Origin: Nitrosomonas cryotolerans ATCC 49181 | GTDB lineage: Bacteria; Pseudomonadota; Gammaproteobacteria; Burkholderiales; Nitrosomonadaceae | DNA: 64,000 bases | Assembly (NCBI RefSeq): GCF_900143275.1 | Contig: NZ_FSRO01000001.1 | Location: 372,001 to 436,000 of the forward strand | Direction: 5' to 3' | Notes under the pieces: model-generated | What the model was told of the DNA's origin: nothing | The model's input: the letters and a program-made list of their open reading frames with translations, nothing else | Database searches by the model: none | Program-made: the position numbers and the translations under genes | Shown: piece by piece, positions 9,145-18,315 of the stretch | Layout of the letters: the number at the start of each line of letters is the position of its first letter | Position numbering within the stretch: position 1 is the stretch's first letter

Positions 9145-9902
9145 AGTGTTGCCCGAATAGTTTGCAGATGGTTGCGACAAATGGAGTCCAGTATGCGAAT
9201 ATCTAAACTATAGCCGAGAAAATTGAAGCCCGCCTTGATGCGTTGTTGTAGCGCATCAAGATCGGGTTCGATCACATGGATGCCCCCTGGTTTTTTTGCA
9301 CGACATCCCGCATAGTATATTTGCTCTATTGCGGCTTGCACTTCAGGATGGTTTAGTTCGCCCGGTCGGCCCATGGAACCCGACAAATCATAAGGACCGA
9401 TAATGTAGGCATCAATTTCCGGAACAGCAAGAATCGCATCAATTGTATTGACTGCGTCTACATGCTCAATCATGGCAACAATGATTGCATTATCTTCGAG
9501 CCAGCGTTGATACGCTGGGAAGCTTGCGCCATAGCCTTGCGCTCGAGCTAGACCGACGCCCCGTTGTCCTCGAGGCGGATAGTAAACAGCCTTTACTGCG
9601 GCCTTGGCATCAGCAGCAGATTTAATCATGGGGACCATTATACCGGTAGCGCCAGCATCTAAGACACGTTTAATCTGGTCAGGATGGTTTGAAGTTAAAC
9701 GTACGATAGCTGGACATTGTTTTCCGTCAAGTACCTGGATTATTGTCTGAACTTCATTTAACTCAAGGACGCTATGTTCCATATCCAGTACTAACCAATC
9801 AAATCCGGCCGCCGCCATGATTTCGGCAATGGCAGGGTGACCTAGCGTAATCCAGGAGCCGATCGTCAATTCAGAACGAATCAATTTTGATTTCAATTGC
9901 AT
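9141..9902 (-). CDS. HpcH/HpaI-family class II aldolase
   Basis: A 253-residue TIM-barrel aldolase of the HpcH/HpaI/citrate-lyase family. These enzymes use a divalent metal to join or split pyruvate and an aldehyde, giving 2-keto-3-deoxy acids. Visible motifs are GSWITLGHPAIAEIMAAAGFDW, LDMEHSVLEL with the catalytic His, AGATGIMVPMI, VAMIEHVDAV with a metal Glu (usually MIE) and YIIGPYDLSGSMG with the metal Asp. AAGGA lies seven bases before the ATG. Its position between a CMP-sugar synthetase-like gene and a dehydrogenase suggests it makes the carbon skeleton of a 2-keto-3-deoxy sugar acid. Confidence 0.88.
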   Translation of the reverse strand: MQLKSKLIRSELTIGSWITLGHPAIAEIMAAAGFDWLVLDMEHSVLELNEVQTIIQVLDGKQCPAIVRLTSNHPDQIKRVLDAGATGIMVPMIKSAADAKAAVKAVYYPPRGQRGVGLARAQGYGASFPAYQRWLEDNAIIVAMIEHVDAVNTIDAILAVPEIDAYIIGPYDLSGSMGRPGELNHPEVQAAIEQIYYAGCRAKKPGGIHVIEPDLDALQQRIKAGFNFLGYSLDIRILDSICRNHLQTIRATL

Positions 9903-9923
9903 AGAGATTCCTTAGTGAACCAC

Positions 9924-10673
9924 TTAATAGGTGCTAAGCAGCGGGTCGGTTTCCATGAGTTTAGCGACGCGAACCAAGTCTGTTTCAGTGTCTACTGCCT
10001 GAGTGTTCAGCGTGGTGTTGATCATCTTGATTCTATGGCCATGTTCCAATAGGCGCAGCATATCTATGGATTCTAGTTGTTCCAGTGGCGTCGGTGCTAA
10101 GTTTGTGTAATGAAATAGGGTGGCGCGCCGGAATGGAATAACACATACCTGTTTAAAAACACTAGCTTGCATAAATCCGGATTTGGCCAATGTCGGAATC
10201 GGCTGGCGCGACATATAAATGGCATCGCCTTGCAAATTCATGACAACTTTGATTGTATTTGGATTACGAAAATCAGCCTCGTTGTCAATTTTATGTACCA
10301 GATTAACACAGCCCAACTCTGGATCATTTTCAAAGGGCGCCACCGCGATATCCAGCATATCGGGATGTGTCATGGGTTCGTCACCCTGCACCATTACAAT
10401 CAGTTCCGCATCAATATGAGTGACCGCTTCGGCGACGCGGTCACTTGCGCGCTCATGTGTATCGGCGGTCATGATTACAGGTGCGCCGAATTTTTCTGCG
10501 GCCTGTCGAATCGCCTCATCACAAGTAGCGATATAGGTGGTATCGATGGCCTTGCTCAGGGTAACGCGTTTATACACATGTTCTAACATGCTACGGCCAA
10601 GCAATTTTGCGAGGGGTTTGCCAGGAAAGCGCGATGAGCCCATGCGCGCAGGTATCACAGCTATTGTTTTCAT
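9924..10673 (-). CDS. KdsB-like cytidylyltransferase for a keto-deoxy sugar acid
   Basis: A 249-residue nucleotidyltransferase of the CMP-KDO synthetase family: it transfers CMP from CTP to the anomeric hydroxyl of a 3-deoxy-ulosonate. Seen are VIPARMGSSRFPGKPLA (CTP-binding loop), VMVQGDEPMTHPDM, NPNTIKVV and LESIDMLRLLEHGH. It differs from canonical KdsB at several places: SSRFPG instead of STRLPG, HERASDRVAEA where KdsB usually has a SGTER/SGTDR motif, and YMSRQPIPTL instead of YFSRxxIPW. It may be a paralogue with a different acid substrate. It is first in the leftward operon. No strong ribosome site precedes its ATG. Confidence 0.82.
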   Translation of the reverse strand: MKTIAVIPARMGSSRFPGKPLAKLLGRSMLEHVYKRVTLSKAIDTTYIATCDEAIRQAAEKFGAPVIMTADTHERASDRVAEAVTHIDAELIVMVQGDEPMTHPDMLDIAVAPFENDPELGCVNLVHKIDNEADFRNPNTIKVVMNLQGDAIYMSRQPIPTLAKSGFMQASVFKQVCVIPFRRATLFHYTNLAPTPLEQLESIDMLRLLEHGHRIKMINTTLNTQAVDTETDLVRVAKLMETDPLLSTY

Positions 10674-10973
10674 TTTATAATATAGTTATCGAGTATTTAT
10701 TGATTTAAAATATACAAGTTCTATCCCATGCTCTGAGTAAAAATGTGGTTGGTTTGGATGGTTTATCTTGTCATCTGAGTGATGTGTTATGAAAAATTCA
10801 TGTGCTTGCATTTTTTACCATGGATTCACTGTTTTATACGATTCTGTTACTGGTAATTGAATGGTTGCAGGTGTAGAATGGCAGCGCTTCCAGTATCTGG
10901 AAATATCTAGAATAACGAATAAAATGATAGAGATACCGATTTTTTCTAATACGTTTGCAACCATAACGTGGGC
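10674..10973. promoter_or_regulatory. Divergent promoter region of the glycan locus
   Basis: The 300 AT-rich bases between the leftward sugar-acid operon and the rightward transferase arm have no credible ORF and must hold promoters for both. I could not identify clear -35/-10 boxes or an operator by eye. Confidence 0.4.
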
Positions 10974-12239
10974 ATGAAGGCCCTTTTCTTTCTTCGTCAT
11001 TATAACGATATTGATCATATTACCCCGATCATTTTTAAGTGGATTGATTCGGGCCACCAGTGTGATGTTGTTTTGATTGGTTCTGTAAAATTCCGTAACG
11101 ATTTTCGTATTGAATTCTTAAGCAAACTGAATGGTGTCCGCGTTGCACATGTCCGTGAACTGTTTTCGCCCCTGGAATATATCAAATGGCGATTACAGAT
11201 GCTTTTGCTGACGGGAAATCTGAGACGTTTGTTTATTGGCCCATTCGTTCGTGTATTAGCGGATGTCTATCATGCAAGGCGCCGTGATCCTCTGTGGCGG
11301 CGCACCGCTAATCGATTACTAACAAGAAGCTTTGAAAAGAATGATGGTGGTGTGATTGCCTTTGATTGGATTGAAAGAAACTCAGTAATTTGTGTCGAAT
11401 GGGTTGAAGTTGTCGTGATGATGGCGCATAACATGGGACTGAGCGCTGTATCGCTTCCGCATGGTGACAGCCCGCATGCTAATCAGTTAATCCGTCGTGG
11501 TGAGCGGCGCCTTGAACCCGATACTTTGTTTTCCACGGCCCGAATATTCGATAAGCTTGTGGTACCTAATGAATTATGTGCCAAGCGTTTTCGTCCTTTT
11601 CTAGATGAATCGGCGTTAGCCGTACTTGGGTCGCCGCGTTACTGTGAAGAATGGTTAATTCAATTGGCTGAATTACTGCCACCCTCACCGTTAACGCGCT
11701 CAGATAGCCAACTCAAAATCGTTTTATTCTTAAGAAAAGCTAATTTCACGACATTCTGGGAAGAAGTTTCTGAAATAGTGCACATGATTGCCGCTTTTCC
11801 AGGAATAGAGTTGGTGATAAAGCCGCATACTCGTAGTGGTTGGAAACAATCACTGACTAAGGATAGTTCAATAAGACGGCTGTCTAACGTGACGATAGCG
11901 GGTGAAGATATGCATTCTGTACATCTAATGAATTGGGCAGATGTCACGATTGATCTGGCCACGTCGGTTGTATTTGAGGCCGTGAGAGCAGGGAAACCCG
12001 TATTGGCGGCGGATTATTTGCATGCCGGGCGTTCTGCCATTGCGGTATATATGCCTGAAACAGAACTGAGATGCCGGGATGATGTATACGAGAAAATTGA
12101 TTATTTTCTATCCCATGGGTGCGATTCTTTTTATATTGAAGCCCATCGCCAGCGCTTTCTCAGGGAAATGCTGGATGTTCCAGACCAGAATGTGTTACCT
12201 CGTTACGTAGCGCTGTTAGAGAGCGCGGCTAGGATATGA
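10974..12239 (+). CDS. GT-B-like surface carbohydrate transferase, copy A
   Basis: A 421-residue protein, one of a tandem pair with the gene at 13125. It has a Rossmann-like N-terminus MKALFFLRHYNDIDHI, a central SLPHGDSPHANQL, then a second lobe with IVLFLRKANF, LVIKPHTRSGWKQS and DLATSVVFEAVRAGKP. The last two resemble the acceptor/donor motifs of CDP-glycerol and Kdo-type GT-B transferases of surface polysaccharides. The start is the ATG at 10974, which aligns with copy B; the GTG two codons earlier is less likely. Identity to copy B is about 70% by eye. It probably adds a residue, perhaps the sugar acid of the neighbouring operon, to a lipid-linked glycan. The substrate is unknown. Confidence 0.65.
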   Translation: MKALFFLRHYNDIDHITPIIFKWIDSGHQCDVVLIGSVKFRNDFRIEFLSKLNGVRVAHVRELFSPLEYIKWRLQMLLLTGNLRRLFIGPFVRVLADVYHARRRDPLWRRTANRLLTRSFEKNDGGVIAFDWIERNSVICVEWVEVVVMMAHNMGLSAVSLPHGDSPHANQLIRRGERRLEPDTLFSTARIFDKLVVPNELCAKRFRPFLDESALAVLGSPRYCEEWLIQLAELLPPSPLTRSDSQLKIVLFLRKANFTTFWEEVSEIVHMIAAFPGIELVIKPHTRSGWKQSLTKDSSIRRLSNVTIAGEDMHSVHLMNWADVTIDLATSVVFEAVRAGKPVLAADYLHAGRSAIAVYMPETELRCRDDVYEKIDYFLSHGCDSFYIEAHRQRFLREMLDVPDQNVLPRYVALLESAARI

Positions 12240-12306
12240 TCGTTGTGCAAAACATATCGCCTGGTTGGATCGTAAACTCCATTTAATCACTATAGACTGC
12301 GATAAC

Positions 12307-13074
12307 ATGATGCGATTACAAAATATATTTAAAAATCTTGTAATCGCAGCTTATAAAATTGGAGGTGGATGTACAAATATTAAAGTCAGGGGGCAGTCCA
12401 TACTGGTTTCGATAGACCATTGGCGAGTTCTTAAACGAGCAAAGACATACTCTATAAAAGAACCGGATACGCTTGACTGGATAGATAATTTCAGACCTGA
12501 TTCGTGTTATTTTGATATTGGTGCAAATATCGGCCAGTATTCCCTGTATCCGGCTAAGAAATATGGTCAAAGTATTCAAATTTATGCTTTTGAGCCTCAG
12601 AGCAATAATTATTATTCGCTAAATAAGAATATTTCGCTAAATAAGCTGACGAAAAATGTCACGCCCTACTGTGTTGCGATATCCGGACAGAGCCAGTTTT
12701 CCAGATTGTATATACCCAAATTTATTCCTGGCGGGAATCGCTCCCAATTTGGAAAAGAAGATGCTGAGAATATGAAAATACCGGCTAGTCATATTCAAGG
12801 TATGTTTGGCGTGACGCTGGATGATCTGTGCGATAAATGGGGGTTTCCTTATCCGGACTATATTAAAATTGATGTAGATGGCATTGAGATCGCTATTCTC
12901 AAAGGAGCAAAGCGTGTATTAGCGCATCCGGATCTAAAATCTGTTATTGTCGAATTGGGAACACCGCAGGAACAGAAAGAAGCGATCTTTCTGATGAAAG
13001 AAGCTGGTCTGATTATAAAACAAAAAACAATGCAGAACTGGGGTGAAACGTGCTTTATATTTGAAAAAATTTAG
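12307..13074 (+). CDS. FkbM-family methyltransferase
   Basis: A 255-residue SAM-dependent methyltransferase. Motif I is CYFDIGANIGQYSLYPAKK, followed by IYAFEPQSNNYYSL (acidic end of strand 2) and the FkbM signature KIDVDGIEIAILKGA. FkbM enzymes O-methylate hydroxyls of sugars and polyketides. Here, between two transferase copies, it probably methylates a surface glycan residue. ATG 12307 or 12310 is the likely start; the TTG at 12265 lacks support. The gene is more AT-rich than the flanking transferases, which suggests separate acquisition and insertion between the duplicated pair. Confidence 0.85.
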   Translation: MMRLQNIFKNLVIAAYKIGGGCTNIKVRGQSILVSIDHWRVLKRAKTYSIKEPDTLDWIDNFRPDSCYFDIGANIGQYSLYPAKKYGQSIQIYAFEPQSNNYYSLNKNISLNKLTKNVTPYCVAISGQSQFSRLYIPKFIPGGNRSQFGKEDAENMKIPASHIQGMFGVTLDDLCDKWGFPYPDYIKIDVDGIEIAILKGAKRVLAHPDLKSVIVELGTPQEQKEAIFLMKEAGLIIKQKTMQNWGETCFIFEKI

Positions 13075-13124
13075 CGCACATGCGTGTTCATTTCTGATTC
13101 TGCTTATTATGAACCGCAAGTAAT

Positions 13125-14393
13125 ATGAAAGCACTTTTTTTTCTTCGCCATTATAACGATATCGATCATATTGTACCGGTTATTTCCGAATGGGTGCACT
13201 CTGGCCATCATTGTGATGTGGTGATAATCGGAAAAGCAGGATTTATCAAGGACTTTCGTATTGAGTTTTTGAAAAAATTGGACGGGGTTCGTGTCATTCA
13301 TATTCGTCAACTGCTTTCCCTCATGGAGTTTATGCGGTGGCGATTGCAAATGTTATTGTTAGTTCGTAGTTCGCATCATTCTTTCATGGGGCCGCTTATT
13401 AAGTTATTGGCCGAAATCTATGATTCTAAAAGGCGTGGACTGATCTGGCACCGAACTGCTCGATATTTATTTGAATATGGTTTTAAAGAGGGACAGCAGG
13501 GTGTTATTGTCTTCGACTGGATTGAAAGGAACTCAGCAATCTGCGTTGAGTGGGTTGAAGTGGTGGTGGCGATGGCCCGTACTAGAGGATTGGGAACCGT
13601 ATCGTTGCCTCATGGTGACAGTCCTCATGCCAGTCAACTGATTCGACACGGAGAGTGGCGCCTCCAACCTGATATTTCATTCTCTGCTGCAGGAATGTTC
13701 GATCAGGTTGTGGTACCAAATGAATTGTGTTCCAAGCGCTTCCGTCCGTTTCTGGATGCCAGAAAAATAGCAATATTGGGTTCACCGCGCTATTGTGATG
13801 AGTGGTTAGCGAGATTGGCGTTGTTGTTACCACCTTCGCCATTGGTACGTTCTGATAGTCGTCTTAAGATAGCTATATTTCTGAGAAAGGCGAATTTCAC
13901 AACTTTCTGGGAAGAAGTCGAAGAAATGGTAAGGATGATCGCTGCTTTTCCGGGAGTAGAGTTGATGATCAAACCACATACACGTGGCGGCTGGAAACAA
14001 TCCTTAACCAAAAGTACTGTATTGAGGCGTTTGCCAAATGTGACTATGGCGGATGATGGCATCCACTCTACTCATTTGATGAACTGGTCGGATGTTATTA
14101 TTGACTTAGCCACGTCGGTTGTATTTGAGGCAGTGAAGGCAAGTAAGCCTGTTCTGGCAGCGGACTATTTGCATGCGGGTCGTTCCGCGCTTGCCGAATT
14201 TATGCCTGAAACCGCATTGCACTGCCGAGATGATGTATACGAAAAAATTGATTATTTCCTATCCCATGGTTGTGATGTCTTTTATATTGAAGCGCATCGT
14301 CAGCGCTTTCTCAGAGAAATGCTGGATGTTGGAGGGACAGATGTTTTACCTCGTTACGTTAGCTTATTGGAAATGCAAACCCGGAAAGAATAA
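13125..14393 (+). CDS. GT-B-like surface carbohydrate transferase, copy B
   Basis: A 422-residue tandem paralogue of the gene at 10974. It keeps all blocks seen there: N-terminal MKALFFLRHYNDIDHI, SLPHGDSPHASQL, FLRKANFTTFWEEVEEM, MIKPHTRGGWKQS, DLATSVVFEAVKASKP and YFLSHGCDVFYIEAHRQRF. Divergence is concentrated in residues about 65-130, where acceptor specificity could differ. Conservation of the duplicate, rather than decay, suggests two distinct transfer steps or two linkages. Activity is inferred from the fold-like motifs only. Confidence 0.65.
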   Translation: MKALFFLRHYNDIDHIVPVISEWVHSGHHCDVVIIGKAGFIKDFRIEFLKKLDGVRVIHIRQLLSLMEFMRWRLQMLLLVRSSHHSFMGPLIKLLAEIYDSKRRGLIWHRTARYLFEYGFKEGQQGVIVFDWIERNSAICVEWVEVVVAMARTRGLGTVSLPHGDSPHASQLIRHGEWRLQPDISFSAAGMFDQVVVPNELCSKRFRPFLDARKIAILGSPRYCDEWLARLALLLPPSPLVRSDSRLKIAIFLRKANFTTFWEEVEEMVRMIAAFPGVELMIKPHTRGGWKQSLTKSTVLRRLPNVTMADDGIHSTHLMNWSDVIIDLATSVVFEAVKASKPVLAADYLHAGRSALAEFMPETALHCRDDVYEKIDYFLSHGCDVFYIEAHRQRFLREMLDVGGTDVLPRYVSLLEMQTRKE

Positions 14394-14449
14394 AACGTAT
14401 TAGTATTGTATTTTTACGGTTCATTGATTGCTGAGGATCTTGCCAGGAG

Positions 14450-15463
14450 ATGACGAATGTATCTGGGAAGCCATCGATTGACGTGATCATTCCGGTCTAT
14501 AATGCGCCGGCATTGACAAGGCGCTGTATTGATTCGGTGGTTGCCTATCTGAGTCCATCGATACGATATATCTATATTCAAGATGACGCATCGGATATTG
14601 AAACACGCGAGATGCTGGATCAGTTGCCATACGCTGATATCCATATTTATCATGCGCAGAGAAATCAGGGTTTTGGTATGTCCGTTAACGAGGCTGTTGC
14701 TCGATCTAATGCCGATTTCGTGCTGATATTGAATTCTGATACCGAGATGTGTGCGGATTTTTTGCCTGTATTGTATGCGACATTTGTAGCTGACCCGCAG
14801 CTAGCTATTGTTAGTCCAGCGCAAGATGGTTTTACTCGATATGATGTGAACCGATACTTGCGTCGACCAGGCGGCTATATTCCTGTTTATCATTACAAAG
14901 GCTATGCATTTCTGATTCGGCGTAGTGTTTTTTCTGGAGTCGGTGGGTTTGACCCAAAATTTGGCCGTGGTTACTTTGAGGATATGGATTTAAGTCGTCG
15001 GCTGAATCAACAGAACTGGCGTATGGGCGTGCATCCTGACACACGTATTTATCATAGGGGTGGCGGTTCATTCGGACGCGGTCAGGTTTATCGATCATTG
15101 ATGCAACACAATCGCGGGCTTTATCTTTCATGCTACCCTGATGTGCGCCGCAATATTGTGTTGGTTTCAGATTGCTGCGACTTGCCAGACGAGCTGCACA
15201 ATGCTATCGAGGATATATTTCGGCAAGGGGGTAATGTTCATTGGCTGACATCGGTACCCGTGCCCAAACTATCCTGCTTGCAGATGCGGAATAGTCGAAC
15301 TGGTTTGGTGACGATAGTTAGGCTCATGTTACGTGGTTGCATACGTAATGATAAACGTATTTCTGCTGTATGGATTTTGCCGGGTATTCCGTATGCATTA
15401 CGGGGCTTACTGGCCATTTTTGTCTATTTGCGTAAACTTGAAGTTATATTATGGAAAACGTAA
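14450..15463 (+). CDS. Family 2 glycosyltransferase
   Basis: A 337-residue GT2 (GT-A fold) inverting glycosyltransferase. It has DVIIPVYNAPALTRRCIDS at the N-terminus, the sugar-nucleotide loop IQDDASD, the metal-binding LILNSDTEM, GGFDPKFGRGYFEDMDLSRR with the ED catalytic pair, and RIYHRGGGSF. This resembles rhamnosyl and other WbbL-type transferases. A C-terminal segment of about 90 residues is basic and partly hydrophobic. It works on the cytoplasmic face of the inner membrane in building the glycan. It follows the transferase copy B with a 56-bp gap, likely in one operon. Confidence 0.88.
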   Translation: MTNVSGKPSIDVIIPVYNAPALTRRCIDSVVAYLSPSIRYIYIQDDASDIETREMLDQLPYADIHIYHAQRNQGFGMSVNEAVARSNADFVLILNSDTEMCADFLPVLYATFVADPQLAIVSPAQDGFTRYDVNRYLRRPGGYIPVYHYKGYAFLIRRSVFSGVGGFDPKFGRGYFEDMDLSRRLNQQNWRMGVHPDTRIYHRGGGSFGRGQVYRSLMQHNRGLYLSCYPDVRRNIVLVSDCCDLPDELHNAIEDIFRQGGNVHWLTSVPVPKLSCLQMRNSRTGLVTIVRLMLRGCIRNDKRISAVWILPGIPYALRGLLAIFVYLRKLEVILWKT

Positions 15464-15602
15464 TTGCATAAAATCGTCTTCTCGGATTGATACCCGGATC
15501 AGTAGAAAAATGGATTGTTTTCCTCTGTTTCTCAGGAAATAAGTTTCCAGATAGGATCAGGAAGTGAGACAAGTATAATACGGCTCTGGGTTGGGGAAAT
15601 CA

Positions 15603-16823
15603 ATGGATGAAGAAAAAATCCGTTTGTCCAGTTGGATGCAAATGGGCATTTTATGGCGCGAAATACTCGTAAAATTTGCCTTGTTTTTTTTCTGTCTGGC
15701 AATTTGGCGTAATGAGCTGAATCTGTCTAGTTTCTTATTATTAATATTGGTCTGGTTTTTTGATAATGGCCTCGGTAAGCTGAGGCTGATAATCAAGGAG
15801 CCACTGGCTCAGTCGATTCTTGTTTTATGCGCTGCATTATTGCTGGGATTACTTTGGAGCGATCCACCTGAAATTGGTCGCTTGAAGTGGAAGAAATATT
15901 TTATTCTGCTGATGTTTATTCCTTTTCTGTCACTTCTGAATAAGAAACGTTTACCCTGGGCGATGATGGGACTGCTGGCTGGATATGCCGGTGTTTTATT
16001 CGCCGGTATTCATCAGTTCGTTATTCTGGGAGAGCCCGGTGTCGCACTCTTTAAGATGTCTTATCTGAGCTTCTCAGCGATGCTCGGAATTGGCGCGATA
16101 CTGGCAGTTTATCTTGCGGATGTGAGTCGTTACTCAAAGCGGATTAGCATGCTGCTATGGGCTTTCGCGTTGATTCTTTTATTTATTCAATTTAATCAGA
16201 ATGGAAGAGGCGTTCTTCTGGCAACACTGATCACTCTGTTATTTCTATTTTTTTTATTAAATCGGGAAAAAATAAGAAGGTGCGGAGCTATCTTGCTATC
16301 ATTCATAATGGTGGTGTCACTATTTACTTTCAGTAGTACTGCTTTCCAGGATCGACTTACCCAGGCTAAGCGTGATATAGCGTTATTTCAACAAGGAAAC
16401 TATAGTACGAGCGTGGGATACCGATTGGCTATGTGGGACGTAGGTTTAGATGGTATTGCCAAACGCCCATTATTGGGGCATGGTACGGGTATGCCCGAAA
16501 GCTATTTTGAGAATTCGGTTGTGACATATAAAGGAGGTATTTACAAAGATCTCCCCAGGTTTCATAGAACTTCTCATTATCATAACGATTGGATTGAAAT
16601 AGGTATGCATATTGGTATCCTGGGTATGCTGGCTTTAGCTTTTCTATTATGGAGTTGGTATCGAACATTTAAAAGACATCATCTTCCTGTTCTGGGCATG
16701 GCCTTAGTCAGCTATATTTTCTTAGCAGGATTAACTGATACCTTCATTATTTATAGTCGGATTCCCTTATTATTACTGGTGATTACCGCGATTGCTATTC
16801 GCTGGCAAAAGAAGTGCGGCTGA
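15603..16823 (+). CDS. O-antigen ligase/polymerase family membrane protein
   Basis: A 406-residue polytopic protein with about ten to twelve membrane segments. A periplasmic loop carries the Wzy_C/WaaL motif: RTSHYHNDWIEIGMHIGIL, with the conserved His-Asn pair followed by Gly. Family members join O-antigen chains to lipid A-core (WaaL) or polymerise repeat units. Sequence alone does not separate the two roles. ATG 15603 is preceded by GGGGAA at good spacing, which is better than the TTG at 15591. It is the last step of the glycan arm. Confidence 0.85.
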   Translation: MDEEKIRLSSWMQMGILWREILVKFALFFFCLAIWRNELNLSSFLLLILVWFFDNGLGKLRLIIKEPLAQSILVLCAALLLGLLWSDPPEIGRLKWKKYFILLMFIPFLSLLNKKRLPWAMMGLLAGYAGVLFAGIHQFVILGEPGVALFKMSYLSFSAMLGIGAILAVYLADVSRYSKRISMLLWAFALILLFIQFNQNGRGVLLATLITLLFLFFLLNREKIRRCGAILLSFIMVVSLFTFSSTAFQDRLTQAKRDIALFQQGNYSTSVGYRLAMWDVGLDGIAKRPLLGHGTGMPESYFENSVVTYKGGIYKDLPRFHRTSHYHNDWIEIGMHIGILGMLALAFLLWSWYRTFKRHHLPVLGMALVSYIFLAGLTDTFIIYSRIPLLLLVITAIAIRWQKKCG

Positions 16824-16974
16824 TCTTTTGTTAATAACAATAGAAGCAGCCCAGAGGGGAAATATGGGCGGGCATAACTTGTTTGAAGAAAAAATTGCCG
16901 TGATATTATTTTGCTTATTGAACATACGATTAGCAGTATATAAGGATTGAATTTCTTTTTTGTGAGGACAAGAA

Positions 16975-17664
16975 ATGATCGATATATATTCTCCAACAGT
17001 ACAAAATCCAAGCGCTTTGGTGCCAGTTGATCCGGCGATTGAAGGTTATATGCGCAGCTTAGTGAATCAAACCGATCATCCGGTATTGATAGAGATGGAA
17101 GCGCTTGCGAGGCAAAAAAACTTTCCAATCGTTGATCGTTTAGTCGGTATCTTTCTTGAGACTCAGGCAAAGATGATTAACGCCCGGCGAATCTTTGAGT
17201 TTGGAAGCGGTTATGGGTATTCCGCATATTGGTTTGCAAAAGCATTGGGTGTTGAGGGGGAAATGATTTGTAGCGATGGTGATTCGCGCAATCAAGAAAT
17301 GGCTGAGAAGTATCTTTCCACTGCGGGTGTATGGAATAAGATCAATTTTCACGTTGGACTGGCACAGGAAATTTTTATGCAAACCAGTGGTGATTTTGAT
17401 ATTTGTTATAATGATGTTGACAAGGGGGATTATCCTGATGTGTGGAAAATGGCCAGAGATCGGATTCGTCCGGGTGGTCTATACATTGCAGATAATGTTC
17501 TATGGCACGGGCGCGTTGCTGTCGAGGATTTTACCGATATCGTGCCCGGTTGGACTGAGGCAATTCTTGAACATAATCGGCTTATTTTTAGCGATCCCTT
17601 ATTTGATGCTTTTATAAATCCGACGCGGGATGGTGTAATCGTTGCCCGCAGGAAAACGGCATAA
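16975..17664 (+). CDS. SAM-dependent O-methyltransferase
   Basis: A 229-residue class I methyltransferase of the caffeoyl-CoA/catechol type. Motif I is RIFEFGSGYGYSAYWFAKAL, strand 2 ends in MICSDGD, and DICYNDVDKGDYPDVW plus LYIADNVLWHGRV hold the metal-binding acidic residues. The C-terminus is LFDAFINPTRDGVIVARRK. GAGGA lies upstream of the ATG. It might methylate a glycan residue or a small catechol; the substrate cannot be read from sequence. It is 150 bp from the ligase gene and may have its own promoter. Confidence 0.85.
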   Translation: MIDIYSPTVQNPSALVPVDPAIEGYMRSLVNQTDHPVLIEMEALARQKNFPIVDRLVGIFLETQAKMINARRIFEFGSGYGYSAYWFAKALGVEGEMICSDGDSRNQEMAEKYLSTAGVWNKINFHVGLAQEIFMQTSGDFDICYNDVDKGDYPDVWKMARDRIRPGGLYIADNVLWHGRVAVEDFTDIVPGWTEAILEHNRLIFSDPLFDAFINPTRDGVIVARRKTA

Positions 17665-17978
17665 TATTAATTTTCGTGATAAAAATAAGTATTCATGCTT
17701 GAAATCAACGGAATTTCGATGAATTGTTTAAAAAAAGATCGTGTACAATTTCAACTGGCAGCATGCTGGCCTGCCTGAGGTGGTTTTCATGACCGGTGAG
17801 TGAATAAGAGAACATACTATAGCCGCTTTTATCCAAATCGAGTTGAATAGCTACTGTTTATCAGGTAAGCGGGCATATCGCTTCAAGCTTGAATGTGGTA
17901 AATGTTACAGTTCTCCTTGAGTTTCCTGAATCAGCCGGTCTGCACTAATTTACAACTATGAATCTATAAGGAAAAAAT
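17665..17978. other. Intergenic region, nothing recognised
   Basis: About 310 bases before the DUF2024 gene. No ORF with a ribosome site and no known riboswitch core was recognised. AAGGAAAA just before 17979 serves as the ribosome site of the next gene. Confidence 0.35.
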
Positions 17979-18233
17979 ATGCAAATTCATGTTTATGATA
18001 CTTATGTTAAAGCCAAGGATGGCCATACAATGCACTTTGATGTGTTCACTGGGGTAAAGGATGATCAGAAAGCAGTTGAATATGCTAAAGAATGGCTGGC
18101 CTCGATTGGCGAAGGGGATGCCGTAGTGACCAGTAAGGAATGCAGTTTCTGTCATAGCCAGAGTGCTCCAGCTGATGTAACTGAGGCAATTAATAAGGAT
18201 GGTTATTACATATACAAAATGGAAGGTTGCTAA
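17979..18233 (+). CDS. DUF2024 family small protein
   Basis: An 84-residue cytoplasmic protein matching DUF2024 throughout: MQIHVYDTYVKAKDGHTMHFDV at the start, KAVEYAKEWLASIGE, then CSFCHSQ and GYYIYKMEGC. Three cysteines, two of them in a CxxC, could bind metal, but this is inference. The function of the family is unknown. Ribosome site AAGGAAAA lies upstream. The gene stands alone. Confidence 0.8.
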   Translation: MQIHVYDTYVKAKDGHTMHFDVFTGVKDDQKAVEYAKEWLASIGEGDAVVTSKECSFCHSQSAPADVTEAINKDGYYIYKMEGC

Positions 18234-18315
18234 CCATCTGTTCTAATTAAATTAACTCATATCGAGCGCAGATATTTGTTGATTGAACATGATGAAACAG
18301 CATTCTATTTATTTA

